This document shows positions 53,569 to 63,897 of a DNA stretch of 64,000 nucleotides, piece after piece (the stretch's first letter is position 1; each line of letters starts with the position of its first letter). A program made the position numbers and the translations under genes. Origin of the DNA: Cupriavidus necator (GTDB lineage Bacteria > Pseudomonadota > Gammaproteobacteria > Burkholderiales > Burkholderiaceae); the NCBI GenBank assembly GCA_022041995.1, contig CP074382.1, positions 620,001 through 684,000 of the forward strand. Direction: 5' to 3'. The notes under the pieces were generated by a model. It had not been told where the DNA came from. It ran no database searches and was given only the letters and a program-made list of their open reading frames with translations.

Positions 53569-53617
53569 TCCACAATGCGGAATGGCGGAATTTTCGGCGG
53601 TTCCCGCTTGGAACCCC
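53569..53617 (-). repeat. Right terminal inverted repeat of Tn-B
   Basis: Reverse strand GGGGTTCCAAGCGGGAACCG then CCGAAAATTCCGCCATTCCGC; pairs with 40901-40949. Confidence 0.85.
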
Positions 53618-54122
53618 TACTAGGCGAGTGCTGGGGAGCCCTGTTGTTGCGTCTACCGATGGCCTTAAGTGGATCGCGCAGCACTGCACTGCCAACTTCC
53701 ATGACGTCGCGCACCACGCCTTGATCGCAGCTGCGCTCCGGACCCCAGAAATTCAGCGCAGCCCATTTGGGGAAACTACCAGGGGATGCCAGCAGCCGCG
53801 TTTTTCGCTCACGTGTCACCAGAGGAACGTTATAATCTAGCAGCGAGCAGATGCCGCCCGCAGAATGCAGTAGCGTGATCTGCGTATGCCAGGATGGCAC
53901 CACCGTCTCACGGTGGCCAGGTGTTCCGGCCTGCTGGCTCAGGAAGGCACGCAACGGGCTACCGGCCTCGCTGTCTTCTTGCAGTAGGATCCAAGCATTC
54001 TCGCTCTTATCCTGGCTGTCTCTGCGCGCGGCGCTGACAAGCCGGCGCTGCGTTGCAACGATGTTGTGCTGGCGCACACGCTCGGGATTGTGCCCGCTGT
54101 CGACGACGAAGGCGCAGTCTAG

Positions 54123-55734
54123 GAGACTGTCGGATTTTCGGGATCCCCGGTCGTCCGGCGGGACGGGTTGGGCGTTAATAAATTAACAAGTTTCTGAGAG
54201 AGTCCATAGGTGAGTCGCTTCGTGCCCGTTGATCGTCAGACCGACTATCTGTTGCCGCCGTCAGTGGAGGACTGGTTGCCCGAAGGTCATCTGGCGCGGT
54301 TCGTGGTGGAAGTCATCGAGCAGATGGACCTGTCGGAGCTGAGCGGGGCGTACGCGGGTCGCGGCATGGCGGCGCATCACCCTGAGGTGCTACTGGGCTT
54401 GCTGGTGTACGGGTATGCGACCGGAGTGTCTTCGAGCCGCAAGATTGAGAGAGCGACCTATGACTCGGTGGCGTTCCGCTACGTTGCGGCGAACACGCAT
54501 CCGGACCATGACACGCTGGCCACCTTTCGCAAGCGGTTTGCGAGCCAGTTAGAGAAGCTGTTCGTGCAGGTGCTGCTGATCGCGAAGGAGATGAAGCTGG
54601 TCAAGCTGGGCCGGATTGCGCTGGATGGCACCAAGGTGAAGGCGAATGCGAGCAAGCACCGCGCGCTGTCGCACGGGCACATCGGCCGGATCGAAGCGCA
54701 GTTGCATGAAGAAGTGCAGCGGTTGATAGCGATGGCCGAGAACGCCGATCGAGAGAGTCTGCCAGATGGGATGGATGTACCGGCGGAGATCGCACGGCGC
54801 GAAGCGCGACTGAAGGCGTTGGCCGAAGCGAAGGCGAAGATCGAGGCGCGGGCGCAGGAACGGTTCGAGCAAGAGCAGCAGGAGTATGAAGCCAAGGTGG
54901 CGCGTCGCGAGGCGCAGCGCAAAGACGGCAAGAAGCCGCGGGGCAAGGACCCGAAGCCGCCGCAAGGCGGTGCCAAGGAACGCGACCAGATCAACCTGAC
55001 GGACGAAGAGTCGCGCATCATGCCGGTGTCCAGCGGCGGCTTCGAGCAAGGCTACAACGCGCAGGCGGCGGTGAATGTCGAGACGATGTTGATCGTGGGC
55101 ACGACAGTGACCCAGCAAAGCAACGACAAGCGCCAGGTCGCACCGATGATCAACGTGCTGGGGGCGCTGCCCGAGCCATTGGGCCAGCCTGAGGTGTTGC
55201 TGGCGGATGCGGGCTACTTCAGTGCGGCCAACGTCGTCACCTGCGAGGCAGCGGACATCACCCCTCTGATCGCGATCCAGCGCGACGCCCATCATCTGCC
55301 GCTGATGGAACGCTTTGCCGACGATCCGGCGCCGCCCGAGAGCACCGATCCGGTCGTCAGGATGACACACCGACATAAGACGAAGGCGGGGCGAGCACTG
55401 TACGGGCTCCGCAAGAGCACCGTCGAACCGGTGTTCGGCATCATCAAGCATGTGATGGGATTCCGGCAGTTCTCGCTGCGCGGGCTGTCCAACGTCGCGG
55501 CGGAATGGTCGCTGGTCGCGCTCGCGTGGAACATCAAGCGGATGAACGTATTACGGGGTGTGTAGGGCCGATCAGCGGGCTCTTTGTGCCGCCTAATCGC
55601 CCGATTGCCTTCCTCATCCACTTTCAAATACCTTCATCGCGTTTTGACGACTGAGATGAGCCCGCAATCCGGCCGCGAACCCAGTCATGAACCTGATGTT
55701 TTGAATCGCGCTTCACCTCAACTCCGACGAGCTC
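54123..55734 (+). mobile_element. IS1182-family element, copy 2
   Basis: 1612 bp, same ends as copy 1, again flanked by CTAG (54119-54122, 55735-55738). Two copies in the same orientation bracket 6.2 kb including tnpA of Tn-B. Confidence 0.92.
54210..55565 (+). CDS. IS1182-family transposase, copy 2
   Basis: 451 residues, the same protein as copy 1 (46400-47755) with the same GTG start and DDE residues in ALDGTKV, LADAGYF and STVEPVFG. Complete. The identity of the two copies over 1.6 kb points to recent movement. Confidence 0.93.
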   Translation: MSRFVPVDRQTDYLLPPSVEDWLPEGHLARFVVEVIEQMDLSELSGAYAGRGMAAHHPEVLLGLLVYGYATGVSSSRKIERATYDSVAFRYVAANTHPDHDTLATFRKRFASQLEKLFVQVLLIAKEMKLVKLGRIALDGTKVKANASKHRALSHGHIGRIEAQLHEEVQRLIAMAENADRESLPDGMDVPAEIARREARLKALAEAKAKIEARAQERFEQEQQEYEAKVARREAQRKDGKKPRGKDPKPPQGGAKERDQINLTDEESRIMPVSSGGFEQGYNAQAAVNVETMLIVGTTVTQQSNDKRQVAPMINVLGALPEPLGQPEVLLADAGYFSAANVVTCEAADITPLIAIQRDAHHLPLMERFADDPAPPESTDPVVRMTHRHKTKAGRALYGLRKSTVEPVFGIIKHVMGFRQFSLRGLSNVAAEWSLVALAWNIKRMNVLRGV

Positions 55735-56203
55735 CTAGTTCTCCGTCTTGGAGAAAGCCGGCAAGCGCTGCGTCGGCAATCACCGGCCGCGTGACAAAGC
55801 TGTCTTGCGGAAACTCCTCGCACAACGCGAACAAGATTTCAGTGATGAGGGGATCGCCAATCGATGCGGAAAAGCCGATTGCGACGCGCCTGCCGCCATC
55901 GCAACGCTTGCTCGCGACCTCCTCGCGGCGTCGAACCAAATCTCCCCATATCGCCAGGATCTGACGCGCCGTCTTTTCCAGACGCACAGCATGCGGCGTA
56001 GGCACAAGTATGCCGTTGCGCTTGAGGAACAAGGGGTCACCGGTGATCTCGCCCAAGCGGGCGAGGCTATAGGACACCGTGTTCACGCTGCGCTGGGTGC
56101 ATGCAGCGACCGCACCCAGATTACGGTACTCCATAACGAGAACAAAGACATGCAACAACTTCGTGCTGACATGACGAACTTCCGAAAGCGCAAGATTTGA
56201 CAT

Positions 56204-56747
56204 TCTGCCAACATCACGAAGAAATGGTGACCCGAGTCTAAAGGATTGCGGAGATATGAAAGAAGATAGACAGAAAGGTCTATGCCCTCAATTGATCTGG
56301 ATCAAAACTTTGTATGTGATTTGACGTTGATAGGCCACGCGGCACATATCTATCCGCAAAATTGCAGGCAAACCCCCGTCCCGCTAATTTGCGCCAGATC
56401 CTCCGTCAGTTGAAGCGCATCGAAAAGAGATACTTGCGATTCGCAACATGAAAAAACGAACTCCTTTAGTAAAACAGTTTATCCGGACAGGTGTCTAGTG
56501 TTGCCTGCTGCGTTAGCTTTTCCTCGTAAACTCCCTGTCAGATCATAACCAAGTGGCGAGTGCAATGGCACTGTAGAAGCTGCGATGTACTGCGTAATGT
56601 GCACTGAGCGCTGACCCGGTCTACCATACGTCGCTCCAGTACGCAAATTCAACAGGATGCGCTCCTGTAGCGGCTAAGTTGTATCTACGGTCAGCCCGAT
56701 CTTTGCAAAGTCTAGGTCGATGATGTTGACCCGGTGGCAAGCTACTA
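56204..56747. other. Region without gene, upstream of the LysR gene
   Basis: Lower-GC sequence with short frames only. A TTGACGTTGATAGG stretch near 56320 and AT-rich patches could be regulatory, but I see no divergent gene start before the IS630 element. Confidence 0.4.
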
Positions 56748-57911
56748 GTGTAGTGTTCTGTTCTTGATGGAACTTATATGAATTCGGCGTCTCCAATGCC
56801 CACACTGCGACACAGCGTGGAGAGAGTGAGTGCGAGTTGCCCCCGAGATCATGTTGACCGACGAGGAGCGAACCAATTTGACGAGGCTGGTTCGGTCGAA
56901 GCTCACGAGCGTGAGGCTGGCGCAGCGCGCGCGCATTGTGCTGCTGGCCGCCAACGGAATGCAGAACAAGGACATCGCCGAGCAGTTGGGAGTCGGACGC
57001 GTGCAGGTCTCGCGTTGGCGTGAGCGGTATGCGCAATCGGGGCTGGCCGGTATCGAACGCGACTTGCCGCGCGGTGCGCCGCCGGTGAAGGTGGACACGG
57101 CGCGGCTGGTGGAGCTGACCACTCAAACCAAGCCCGTTGCGGCCACGCACTGGAGCACGCGCAAGATGGCCGCCGAATTGGGCGTGAGCGCCAGCACCGT
57201 CATGCGCCATTGGCACGCCCACGGGTTGAAGCCGCACATCGTGCGCGGCTTCAAGGTGTCGCGCGATCCGAAGTTCGTCGAGAAGCTCGAAGACATCGTC
57301 GGCCTCTACATGTCGCCACCCGAGCACGCGCTGGTGCTGTGCTGCGATGAGAAGAGCCAGGTGCAGGCGCTGGATCGCACGCAGCCCGGCTTGCCGTTGA
57401 AGAAGGGGCGTGCGGCCACCATGCGCACGACTACAAGCGCAACGGCACGACCACGCTGTTTGCCGCGCTCAACGTGCTCGATGGCCAGGTCATCGCCCAG
57501 TGCCAGCAGCGCCACCGCCATACCGAGTGGCTGAAGTTCCTGCGCAAGATCGACCGCGAGACGCCCAAGGACAAAACGCTGCATCTGATCGCAGACAACT
57601 ACGCCACCCACAAGCATCCTGCGGTGCAGGACTGGCTGGCCAAGCATCCGCGATTCAACATGCACTTCACGCCCACCTCCGCATCATGGCTGAACATGGT
57701 CGAGCGGTTCTTTCGTGACATCACAACCGAGCGACTTCGCCGCGGCGTATTCACCAGCGTGCCGGAACTGGTCGACGCCATCAACGAGTACATCGCTCAC
57801 CACAACACCAACCCCAAGCCGTTCATCTGGACCAAGAGCGCTCGCGACATCCTACAGAAGGTCATTCTGTGCCAACCGCCGCTTAAGTTCCAAACAGAAT
57901 GGAACATTGTA
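56748..57911 (+). mobile_element. IS630-family element
   Basis: Ends GTGTAGTGTTCTGTTC (left) and the complement of GTACAATGTTCCATTC (right), each next to a TA, the usual IS630 target. It interrupts an IS110 gene. The transposase is frameshifted. Confidence 0.75.
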
Positions 57912-57915
57912 CTAG
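56851..57915 (+). pseudogene. IS630-family transposase with two frameshifts
   Basis: Starts MLTDEERTNLTRLVRSKLTS with an N-terminal HTH pair (NKDIAEQLGVGRVQVSRWRE, VSASTVMRHWHAHGLK). Then LVLCCDEKSQVQALDRTQPG (first Asp). Near 57417 the frame shifts into FAALNVLDGQVIAQCQQRH, LIADNYATHKHP (second Asp) and SASWLNMVERFFRDIT (Glu). A second shift near 57857 restores the family ending ANRRLSSKQNGTLY. About 355 residues in total. Inactive as read. Confidence 0.85.
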
Positions 57916-58447
57916 AAATGGATGTGCAAGCGCTCGAGCACCTGCGCCAGCCTGGGAGGCAGCATGCGCTCCGCCAATGTCGCTGATAGCCGCTCAATGA
58001 CACGCATACCGACGCGTAGGCTGATGCCAAACTCGAACAGAATGCCGTGAATACGATTTACACTTGCCATGCGTTCTCGCACCAGGCCTTCCCTGAGGTG
58101 ATGCAGCACGGCTGGGCTTCTGTCTTTGGGGCAACGGAATGCATGGTGGGCCGCATAGCCGCCTCGCAGCTGGTCTCAGTGTCCACGACGTTCCTGTTGT
58201 CCTTTACAAACGGCTTGACGTACTGTGGCGCCCGCGTCGTGTCCGAGTGCCTGCAGTTCTCGCGCAAGACAATGGGAGTCTGCGCAGGCGTCCAATGACG
58301 CGCGTGCAGCGCGGGGAAATGCCTATCAGAAAGAACAACTGCTTGCGCGTTACCTTCTTGCGCCAGATTTCCTGCCCCGCGATCCTTGGCATGCAAGTGA
58401 AAGACATGTTTGACGAGAACAATGCCGATTAATGTGGCTTCGCTCAT
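57916..58447 (-). pseudogene. IS110-family transposase fragment
   Basis: The N-terminal part starts MSEATLIGIVLVKHVFHLHA (58447) with typical YVKPFVKDNRNVVDTE..CEAAMRP in a damaged frame. The second part reads HLREGLVRERMASVNRIHGI, LFEFGISLRVGMRVIERLSA in another frame, ending where the IS630 begins. The first Asp/Glu region is altered (ID.. replaced) and the C-terminal half with the DEDD-domain partner is missing. Old and dead copy. Confidence 0.65.
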
Positions 58448-58661
58448 GGCAGGCTCCTCCGGAAAGTAACCGCCTCCAGCCTGGTAATTCATCCGGAATC
58501 GGGCTGACCATTTCATTATGTCAGCTTCTGGTTAAGTAGAAGTGTCCCACCAAAGACGCTACCATTGTATTCAGCCTGTCCGCTTGAATGCATGGAGACG
58601 CCAGACATGCCTAAACCAAAGGTCATACAGTAAGCATGCGAGAAATGGATAGGCTCAAGAC

Positions 58662-60148
58662 CATAGCGTTATACACATCTCAGCGCACACGGCGGCCCCC
58701 AACGAAGCGTATGCCTTCAATGACTCGCGAGATTCGCTTGTAAACTTTGTTGAGATCGCGTTTACTTTCTGGCTTTGGGTACGCGCGTGGCAAAGGCAGC
58801 AAAGCAGTGGATCGAGCAGGAGTTTGCGGGGCTGAATCTTGGCGATGCCCGCCTCAACAGAAGGGCGAAGAAATTGATAGAACGACTTGCGGCCAAACCG
58901 AAGGCCAGTATCCCAGAGGCGTGCGATAGCTGGAGCGAGACGTGCGCGGCCTACCGTTTTTTGCGCAATACGGATGTGGCCTGGGACGCCATACTGGAAC
59001 CGCATTGGGCGAGCACGCAGGAACGCATGCGCAGCCAGTCGGTCGTGCTGTGCATTCAGGACACAACCGAACTGGATTTCAATGCTCAGGACATCGACGG
59101 ACTGGGACCATTGAACTATGAAGCGCGGCGCGGCCTGTATCTGCACCCGACTTATGCGGTGACGACTGAACGGGAACCGCTGGGCGTGCTCGACGCGTGG
59201 ATGTGGGCACGTGAAGAGCGCGGTGCCGACGGTGTGCGCCCCGGCCAGAAAGAAAGCACCCGCTGGGTTGAAGGGTACGAGCGCGTGGCTGAAATGGCGC
59301 TCGACATGCCGGGCACGCGGCTGGTGTACGTGGCCGACCGCGAGGCGGACATGGTGGAGATGATGCGCCGAGCCGACGAATTGGGCACGCCGGCGGACTG
59401 GCTGGTGCGCGCCAAACATGACCGCTGCCTGCCTGACAGCGAGGGCGTCAGGTTGTGGGCCAGCACCACGAGCACGGAGCCCTTGGGTGAGATCACCTTC
59501 GTGAGCGGCGCGCGCGAGGGCCAGAAGAGCCGCACCGTGCGCCAGCAACTGTGGGCCCGCGAGGTCGAGATCGCGGATGGCAGACGGGGCAAGATCAAGG
59601 TTCACTGCGTGATCGCGCGTGAAGTGGGCGCGCCGGCAGGCGTCAAGCCGATTGAGTGGCGCTTGCTGACCAACCGCGTGGTCGCGACGCAAGAACAAGC
59701 TGTCGAACTGATCAATTGGTACCGGGCGCGCTGGGAAATCGAAATCTATTTCCATGTGCTCAAGAACGGTTGCGAAGTGGAGTCCTTGCAATTGGCCGCC
59801 GTTGACCGGATTGAGCGCGCCCTGGCCTTGTTCCTGGTGGTTGCCTGGCGCGTGACTTATCTGATGCGCAAAGGCCGGACCTGCCCCGAGCTGGACGCCT
59901 CCTTGTTCTTCGATCCGGACGAAATTCGTGGTGCGTATCTGCTGGCCAAAAAGAAGTTGCCGGCGACACCACCGACCGTGAACGAGGTCGTGCGGCTGAT
60001 TGCGCAAATCGGCGGCTTCCTTGCTCGAAAGGGCGACGGCGAACCCGGCGCCAAGACAATCTGGCGCGGACTCGATCGCGTGCTCTCCGCTGCTGAAACC
60101 CTGCGCGCGCTACGTGAGGGGCTCGGCTGACTTATGTATAAAGGTATG
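58662..60148 (+). mobile_element. IS4-family, Tn5/IS50-like element
   Basis: 1487 bp, ends CATAGCGTTATACACAT and the complement of CATACCTTTATACATAA (Tn5-end-like TTATACA core), 9-bp target duplication GCTCAAGAC (58653-58661, 60149-60157). Confidence 0.88.
58775..60130 (+). CDS. Tn5-like (IS4-family) transposase
   Basis: 451 residues from a TTG (MGTRVAKAAKQW); a GTG 12 bases on is an alternative. N-terminal Tn5-type DNA-binding domain (WIEQEFAGLNLGDARLNRRAKKL), DDE residues in VVLCIQDTTELDF (first Asp), RLVYVADREADMVEM (second Asp) and YRARWEIEIYFHVLKNGCEVE (Glu with the Y-R-E-K signature), and a C-terminal dimerisation region (VNEVVRLIAQIGGFLARKGD). Complete and probably active. Confidence 0.93.
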   Translation: MGTRVAKAAKQWIEQEFAGLNLGDARLNRRAKKLIERLAAKPKASIPEACDSWSETCAAYRFLRNTDVAWDAILEPHWASTQERMRSQSVVLCIQDTTELDFNAQDIDGLGPLNYEARRGLYLHPTYAVTTEREPLGVLDAWMWAREERGADGVRPGQKESTRWVEGYERVAEMALDMPGTRLVYVADREADMVEMMRRADELGTPADWLVRAKHDRCLPDSEGVRLWASTTSTEPLGEITFVSGAREGQKSRTVRQQLWAREVEIADGRRGKIKVHCVIAREVGAPAGVKPIEWRLLTNRVVATQEQAVELINWYRARWEIEIYFHVLKNGCEVESLQLAAVDRIERALALFLVVAWRVTYLMRKGRTCPELDASLFFDPDEIRGAYLLAKKKLPATPPTVNEVVRLIAQIGGFLARKGDGEPGAKTIWRGLDRVLSAAETLRALREGLG

Positions 60149-60157
60149 GCTCAAGAC

Positions 60158-60679
60158 AGGTTAGGCGGTCATGGATGGTCAGTTGCGGCGTGGGGGCTGC
60201 CGAACGATTGGAGACCACTGATGGGCAACTACGGCGGTTACTGACTGGAACGCTACCGGCAGAAAGCTGGTCACGCGCAAGCGCGCCCGAACCAGCAGCA
60301 ACAAGCGCCTCACTGGCACGCGCGAAGCCGCAGCGCTCGGGTTCAGTCGGCAAACTATGCCGACTTCTCCCAAACGCTCCCGTGAGAGAAGCTACGCGAA
60401 GCACCACGGATATCAGGCCGTCGACTTGTTTTCCCCTTACAGAAAGTCAGTTGGAAATCCCGTGCACATTAATTTCACGGCAATGATATTCTTTTCATTT
60501 TCCTGCAACCCATCTGCGCTGTCCGCTTCTCGTGGATGATGACCTCTGCCAATATGGACTCGCAATCGGATTTCCCTTTGTTTCTCGTCAATCCACTGTG
60601 TCCCTGTGCGAAAACTGCGCTGCTTTCCATGGGCGGACAGCCTTGTCTGAGGGCAAATTTTTCTTGCAGGCCCGTTCGC
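60158..60679. other. No recognisable gene
   Basis: Between the Tn5-like element and the end of the RND gene. Short frames on both strands lack family features. No outer-membrane factor gene follows the RND gene here. Confidence 0.4.
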
Positions 60680-63600
60680 TTATTCAGCGCTGCCTTCCGC
60701 GGAGAACGAATCAGCGCCAGCCGGATGGTCGGCTGCAGGCGGCGTCCTGTCTCGCCATAACTGACGCCACCACACGCTAACATCGTCAAGATACGTATAA
60801 ATCACCGGCACCACCACCAGCGTCAGTATCGATGAGGTGATAATCCCGCCGATCACCGTTTGCCCCATCGGCGCGCGCTGCTCGGCGCCTTCGCCGAGGC
60901 TGAAGGCGAGCGGCACCATGCCGAAGATCATCGCCAGCGTCGTCATCAGAATCGGGCGCAGTCGTACGCGCGCGGCTTCGACCAGGGCCGCCTCGCGCGA
61001 CAGCGGCTCGGGGCCGTCGCTCCCTTGGCGCGCCTGGTTGGCGAAGTCCACCAGCAGGATCGCGTTCTTGGTCACCAGCCCCATTAGCATGATAAAGCCG
61101 ATGATCGAGAACATGTTCAGGGTCGAGCCGAACAGCAGCAGCGCCGCGAACACGCCGGCCAGCGTCAGCGGCAGCGAAGTCATGATGGCGATCGGATGGA
61201 AGAAGCTCGCGAACTGCGAAGCCAGGATCATGTAGATGAAAATCACTGCCAGCGCCAGCGCAGATAGCGCGGACCCGAAGGATTCGTTCATCGACTTGGT
61301 CGAGCCGCCGAAGCGGTACTTGTAGCCGGCCGGCCAGTTCATGCCGTCGAGCGCGGCCTTGACGTCGCGCGCGACTTCGCCGGCCGAACGCCCGGCCACG
61401 TTGGCGGTCAGCTCGACTTCGCGGTTCAGATCGCGCCGGCTGATTTGGTTGGCGCTCGTGATCGGCACCAGCTCGGCGATCTGGCGCAGCGGCACCATTT
61501 TTGGCGAGCCGTTGGCGTTGGTCTGGCTGCTGGCGATCATCAGCGCGCTGAGATCCGCCATGCCGGTGCGCGCGTCCTTCGGCAGGCGCACGCGTACGTC
61601 ATAGTTTTGGTCATCGGGCGCGCGCCAGGAACTGATGGCGTCACCAGCCAGCAGCGGGCGCAACGCATTGCCGATCTGCGCCACGCCCACGCCCAGGTCA
61701 GAGGCAAGCTCGCGCCGGATGCGCACCTCGATGGTGGGGCGGTCGTCTTTCATGCTCGAATCGAGGTCGGTCAACCCGCGGATCGCGGTCATGCGCTTGC
61801 TGGCTCCCTGTGACAACCGGCGCAGTTCGTCCAGGTCATCGCCCTGGATCGATACCTGAATCGCCTTCTGGCCGGCGGCACCGTCGGGCATCCCTACCAT
61901 GGTCAGCGTAATGCCGGCTATGCCGGCCAGGCGCTGGCGGATCAGCGGGTTGAGCTGGGCAGTGGACAACGCGCGCGCGCGCCGTTCGGTCAGACGCACC
62001 GACACCAACGCGTTGTTGCGGCCCGAGGTGTTGCCTGAGTTGACGGTGGCATACGTGTAGGCGACTTCAGGGAACGACTTCAGCGCGGCTTCCACCTGCC
62101 GCACCTTCGCCTCGGTAACTTCCATTGACGTTCCCACTGGCGTGGTGAATTTGACGGTCGTTTCACCTTGATCGGCGTTGGGCACAAATTCCGTTCCGAT
62201 GAGCGGCACCAACGCAAAGCTGCCGAAGAAGGTCGCCGCGGCGATGATGACGGTGGCCAGGCGGTGCTTCAGCGCCCACCTCAGCATGCTGGCGCACCCG
62301 TTGCCAAGCTTGTCCATGTTTGCCGAGAACCAGTCCAGCAGCCGCCCCACGGTGCGCCCGTACCAGCTGCGCTTGTTGCCGGTGCCGTGCAGGTCCGGGT
62401 CGTGCCAGACCGATGACAGCATCGGATCCAGCGTGAACGAGACGAACATCGAGATCAGCACCGCCGCCACCACCGTGATGCCGAACTGGTGGAAGAAGCG
62501 CCCGATGATGCCGCCCATGAAGCCCACCGGCAGGAACACCGCGACGATCGAAAACGTGGTGGCCAGCACCGCCAGCCCGATCTCGTTGGTGCCGTCCAGC
62601 GCCGCGCTGCGGTGGTCCTTGCCCATCAAGTTGTGGCGCACGATGTTCTCGCGCACCACAATGGCATCGTCGATCAGCAGGCCCACGCACAGCGACAGCG
62701 CCATCAGCGTGATCACATTGAGCGTGAAGCCGCACAAATACATCACGCCGAAGGTGCCGATCAGCGCGATTGGCAGCGTCAGCCCTGTAATCACCGTGCT
62801 GCGCCACGAGCCGAGGAACAGGAACACGATCGCTACGGTCAGGAAGGCGCCTTCCACCAGCGTCGAGCCCACCTCTTTCACGCTGCTGCGGATGCCGCGC
62901 GCGGTGTCGTTGACCACGTTCAGCTGCACGCCGGCCGGCACCAGCTTGCGCACTTCGTCGGTCATGCGCACCAGGCGGTCGACGGTGTCGACGGTGTTCT
63001 GGCCTTGTGCCTTCACCACCGACAGGAACAGCGCGCGCTTTCCGTCAAGCAGCGCCAGACTTTCCTGCTCTTGCTCTCCGTCGCGCACGTCGGCGATCTC
63101 GCCCAGCGTCACCGGCTGGCCGGCGCGGCGCGCCACGATGATCTGCCGGAACGCATCCGGCGTGGGCACGCGGCCCTTGATCTGCACCACGGTTTCGGTC
63201 GCCGAGGAACGCAACTCGCCGGCGGGCAGCTCTTGGTTCTCGTTGTGAATCGCGTTCATCACCTGGTCCACGCCGATGCCCAACGCCTCGAGCTGCGCCG
63301 GCCGGATGCGGATCTCGACCTCGCGCTTGGTACCACCGACGAGGTTGATGGCGCCCACGCCGCGCACGGTCTCCAGCCGCTTGCGCACGATCTGGTCGGC
63401 GATGGTGGTCAATTCGCGCTGGCTGCGGCTGGCGCCAGGCGCGTTGGAGACCGACAGATAGAAAATTGGCGCATCCGACGGATCATAGCGCAGCACGCGC
63501 GGTTCCTTGACCTCGTCGCGGAAATGCGGGCGGATCGACGCGATCTTGTCGCGCACGTCCTGTGCGGCTTGGCCGATTTCGACGCTGAGGGCGAATCTTA

Positions 63601-63877
63601 CGACGACAACTGAGATACCCTGATAGGAGTTCGAATACAACTCCTCAATGCCAGGAATGGTATTGACGATCTCCTCGACTTTGCGCGTGACGTCGGACTC
63701 GACCGACTCCGGCGCGGCGCCCGGGTAGTCGGTCTGTATCACCACCACCGGGAAGGTGATGTCGGGAAACTGGTCGACCGGCAGCCGCTGGTAAGAGAAC
63801 AGGCCCACCACGATGAAGGCCATCATCATCATGGTAGCGAGCACCGGGTTGCGGATCGACAGGCGGGTGAACCACAT
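60680..63877 (-). CDS. RND-family efflux pump inner-membrane subunit (HAE1/MdtB-like)
   Basis: 1065 residues starting MWFTRLSIRNPVLATMMMMA, the normal length. Twelve membrane helices in the 1+5+1+5 pattern with two large periplasmic loops. Proton-relay aspartates are present in TM4 (LCVGLLIDDAIVVREN) and a lysine in TM10 (LMGLVTKNAILLVDFANQ). First-loop FPVVVIQTDYPGAAPESVES is typical of drug/organic-solute RND pumps rather than the heavy-metal HME group. It works with a membrane-fusion protein, whose gene end lies 20 bases upstream, and an outer-membrane channel, not found downstream. Substrate cannot be told from sequence. Confidence 0.93.
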   Translation of the reverse strand: MWFTRLSIRNPVLATMMMMAFIVVGLFSYQRLPVDQFPDITFPVVVIQTDYPGAAPESVESDVTRKVEEIVNTIPGIEELYSNSYQGISVVVVRFALSVEIGQAAQDVRDKIASIRPHFRDEVKEPRVLRYDPSDAPIFYLSVSNAPGASRSQRELTTIADQIVRKRLETVRGVGAINLVGGTKREVEIRIRPAQLEALGIGVDQVMNAIHNENQELPAGELRSSATETVVQIKGRVPTPDAFRQIIVARRAGQPVTLGEIADVRDGEQEQESLALLDGKRALFLSVVKAQGQNTVDTVDRLVRMTDEVRKLVPAGVQLNVVNDTARGIRSSVKEVGSTLVEGAFLTVAIVFLFLGSWRSTVITGLTLPIALIGTFGVMYLCGFTLNVITLMALSLCVGLLIDDAIVVRENIVRHNLMGKDHRSAALDGTNEIGLAVLATTFSIVAVFLPVGFMGGIIGRFFHQFGITVVAAVLISMFVSFTLDPMLSSVWHDPDLHGTGNKRSWYGRTVGRLLDWFSANMDKLGNGCASMLRWALKHRLATVIIAAATFFGSFALVPLIGTEFVPNADQGETTVKFTTPVGTSMEVTEAKVRQVEAALKSFPEVAYTYATVNSGNTSGRNNALVSVRLTERRARALSTAQLNPLIRQRLAGIAGITLTMVGMPDGAAGQKAIQVSIQGDDLDELRRLSQGASKRMTAIRGLTDLDSSMKDDRPTIEVRIRRELASDLGVGVAQIGNALRPLLAGDAISSWRAPDDQNYDVRVRLPKDARTGMADLSALMIASSQTNANGSPKMVPLRQIAELVPITSANQISRRDLNREVELTANVAGRSAGEVARDVKAALDGMNWPAGYKYRFGGSTKSMNESFGSALSALALAVIFIYMILASQFASFFHPIAIMTSLPLTLAGVFAALLLFGSTLNMFSIIGFIMLMGLVTKNAILLVDFANQARQGSDGPEPLSREAALVEAARVRLRPILMTTLAMIFGMVPLAFSLGEGAEQRAPMGQTVIGGIITSSILTLVVVPVIYTYLDDVSVWWRQLWRDRTPPAADHPAGADSFSAEGSAE

Positions 63878-63897
63878 GGCGCGCGTCCTCTACACCG

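Larger units (their letters stand above)
40901..53617. mobile_element. Tn3-family transposon Tn-B carrying SNF2, SWIM and SEC-C genes
   Basis: Bounded by inverted repeats GGGGTTCCAAGC, one variable base, GGAACCGCCGAAAATTCCG at 40901 (plus) and 53617 (minus). Contents from left: three passenger genes, a tyrosine recombinase split by IS1182, an IS1595 copy, and tnpA. Without the two IS copies and their target duplications it would be ~10 kb. No 5-bp target duplication (TCGTT left, TACTA right); flanks are a Tn-A fragment on the left and a lysR gene on the right, so one side was rearranged after or during insertion. Confidence 0.82.
53618..56203 (-). pseudogene. LysR-family transcriptional regulator, split by IS1182 and cut by Tn-B
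   Basis: The N-terminal part (56203-55735) starts MSNLALSEVRHVSTKLLHVF with the winged HTH (EYRNLGAVAACTQRSVNTVSYSLARLGEITGDPLFLKR). After removal of IS1182 copy 2 (54123-55734) and one CTAG the frame continues QDGELDCAFVVDSGHNPERV, then the effector-binding domain (LLHSAGGICSLLDYNVPLVT, KWAALNFWGPE) to ~LKAIGRRN near 53640. The natural stop is not seen; the frame runs into the Tn-B end. LysR regulators control nearby operons with a small ligand; the target here is unknown because the neighbours are ISs. Confidence 0.8.

Noticed and set aside
40896..53622. 5-bp target duplication for Tn-B
   Set aside because: TCGTT on the left and TACTA on the right do not match in any sensible register, so no clean insertion can be claimed.
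62178..63613. Plus-strand frames of 356 and 374 codons opposite the RND gene
   Set aside because: Low-complexity His/Arg/Ser composition typical of antisense reading of membrane transporter codons.
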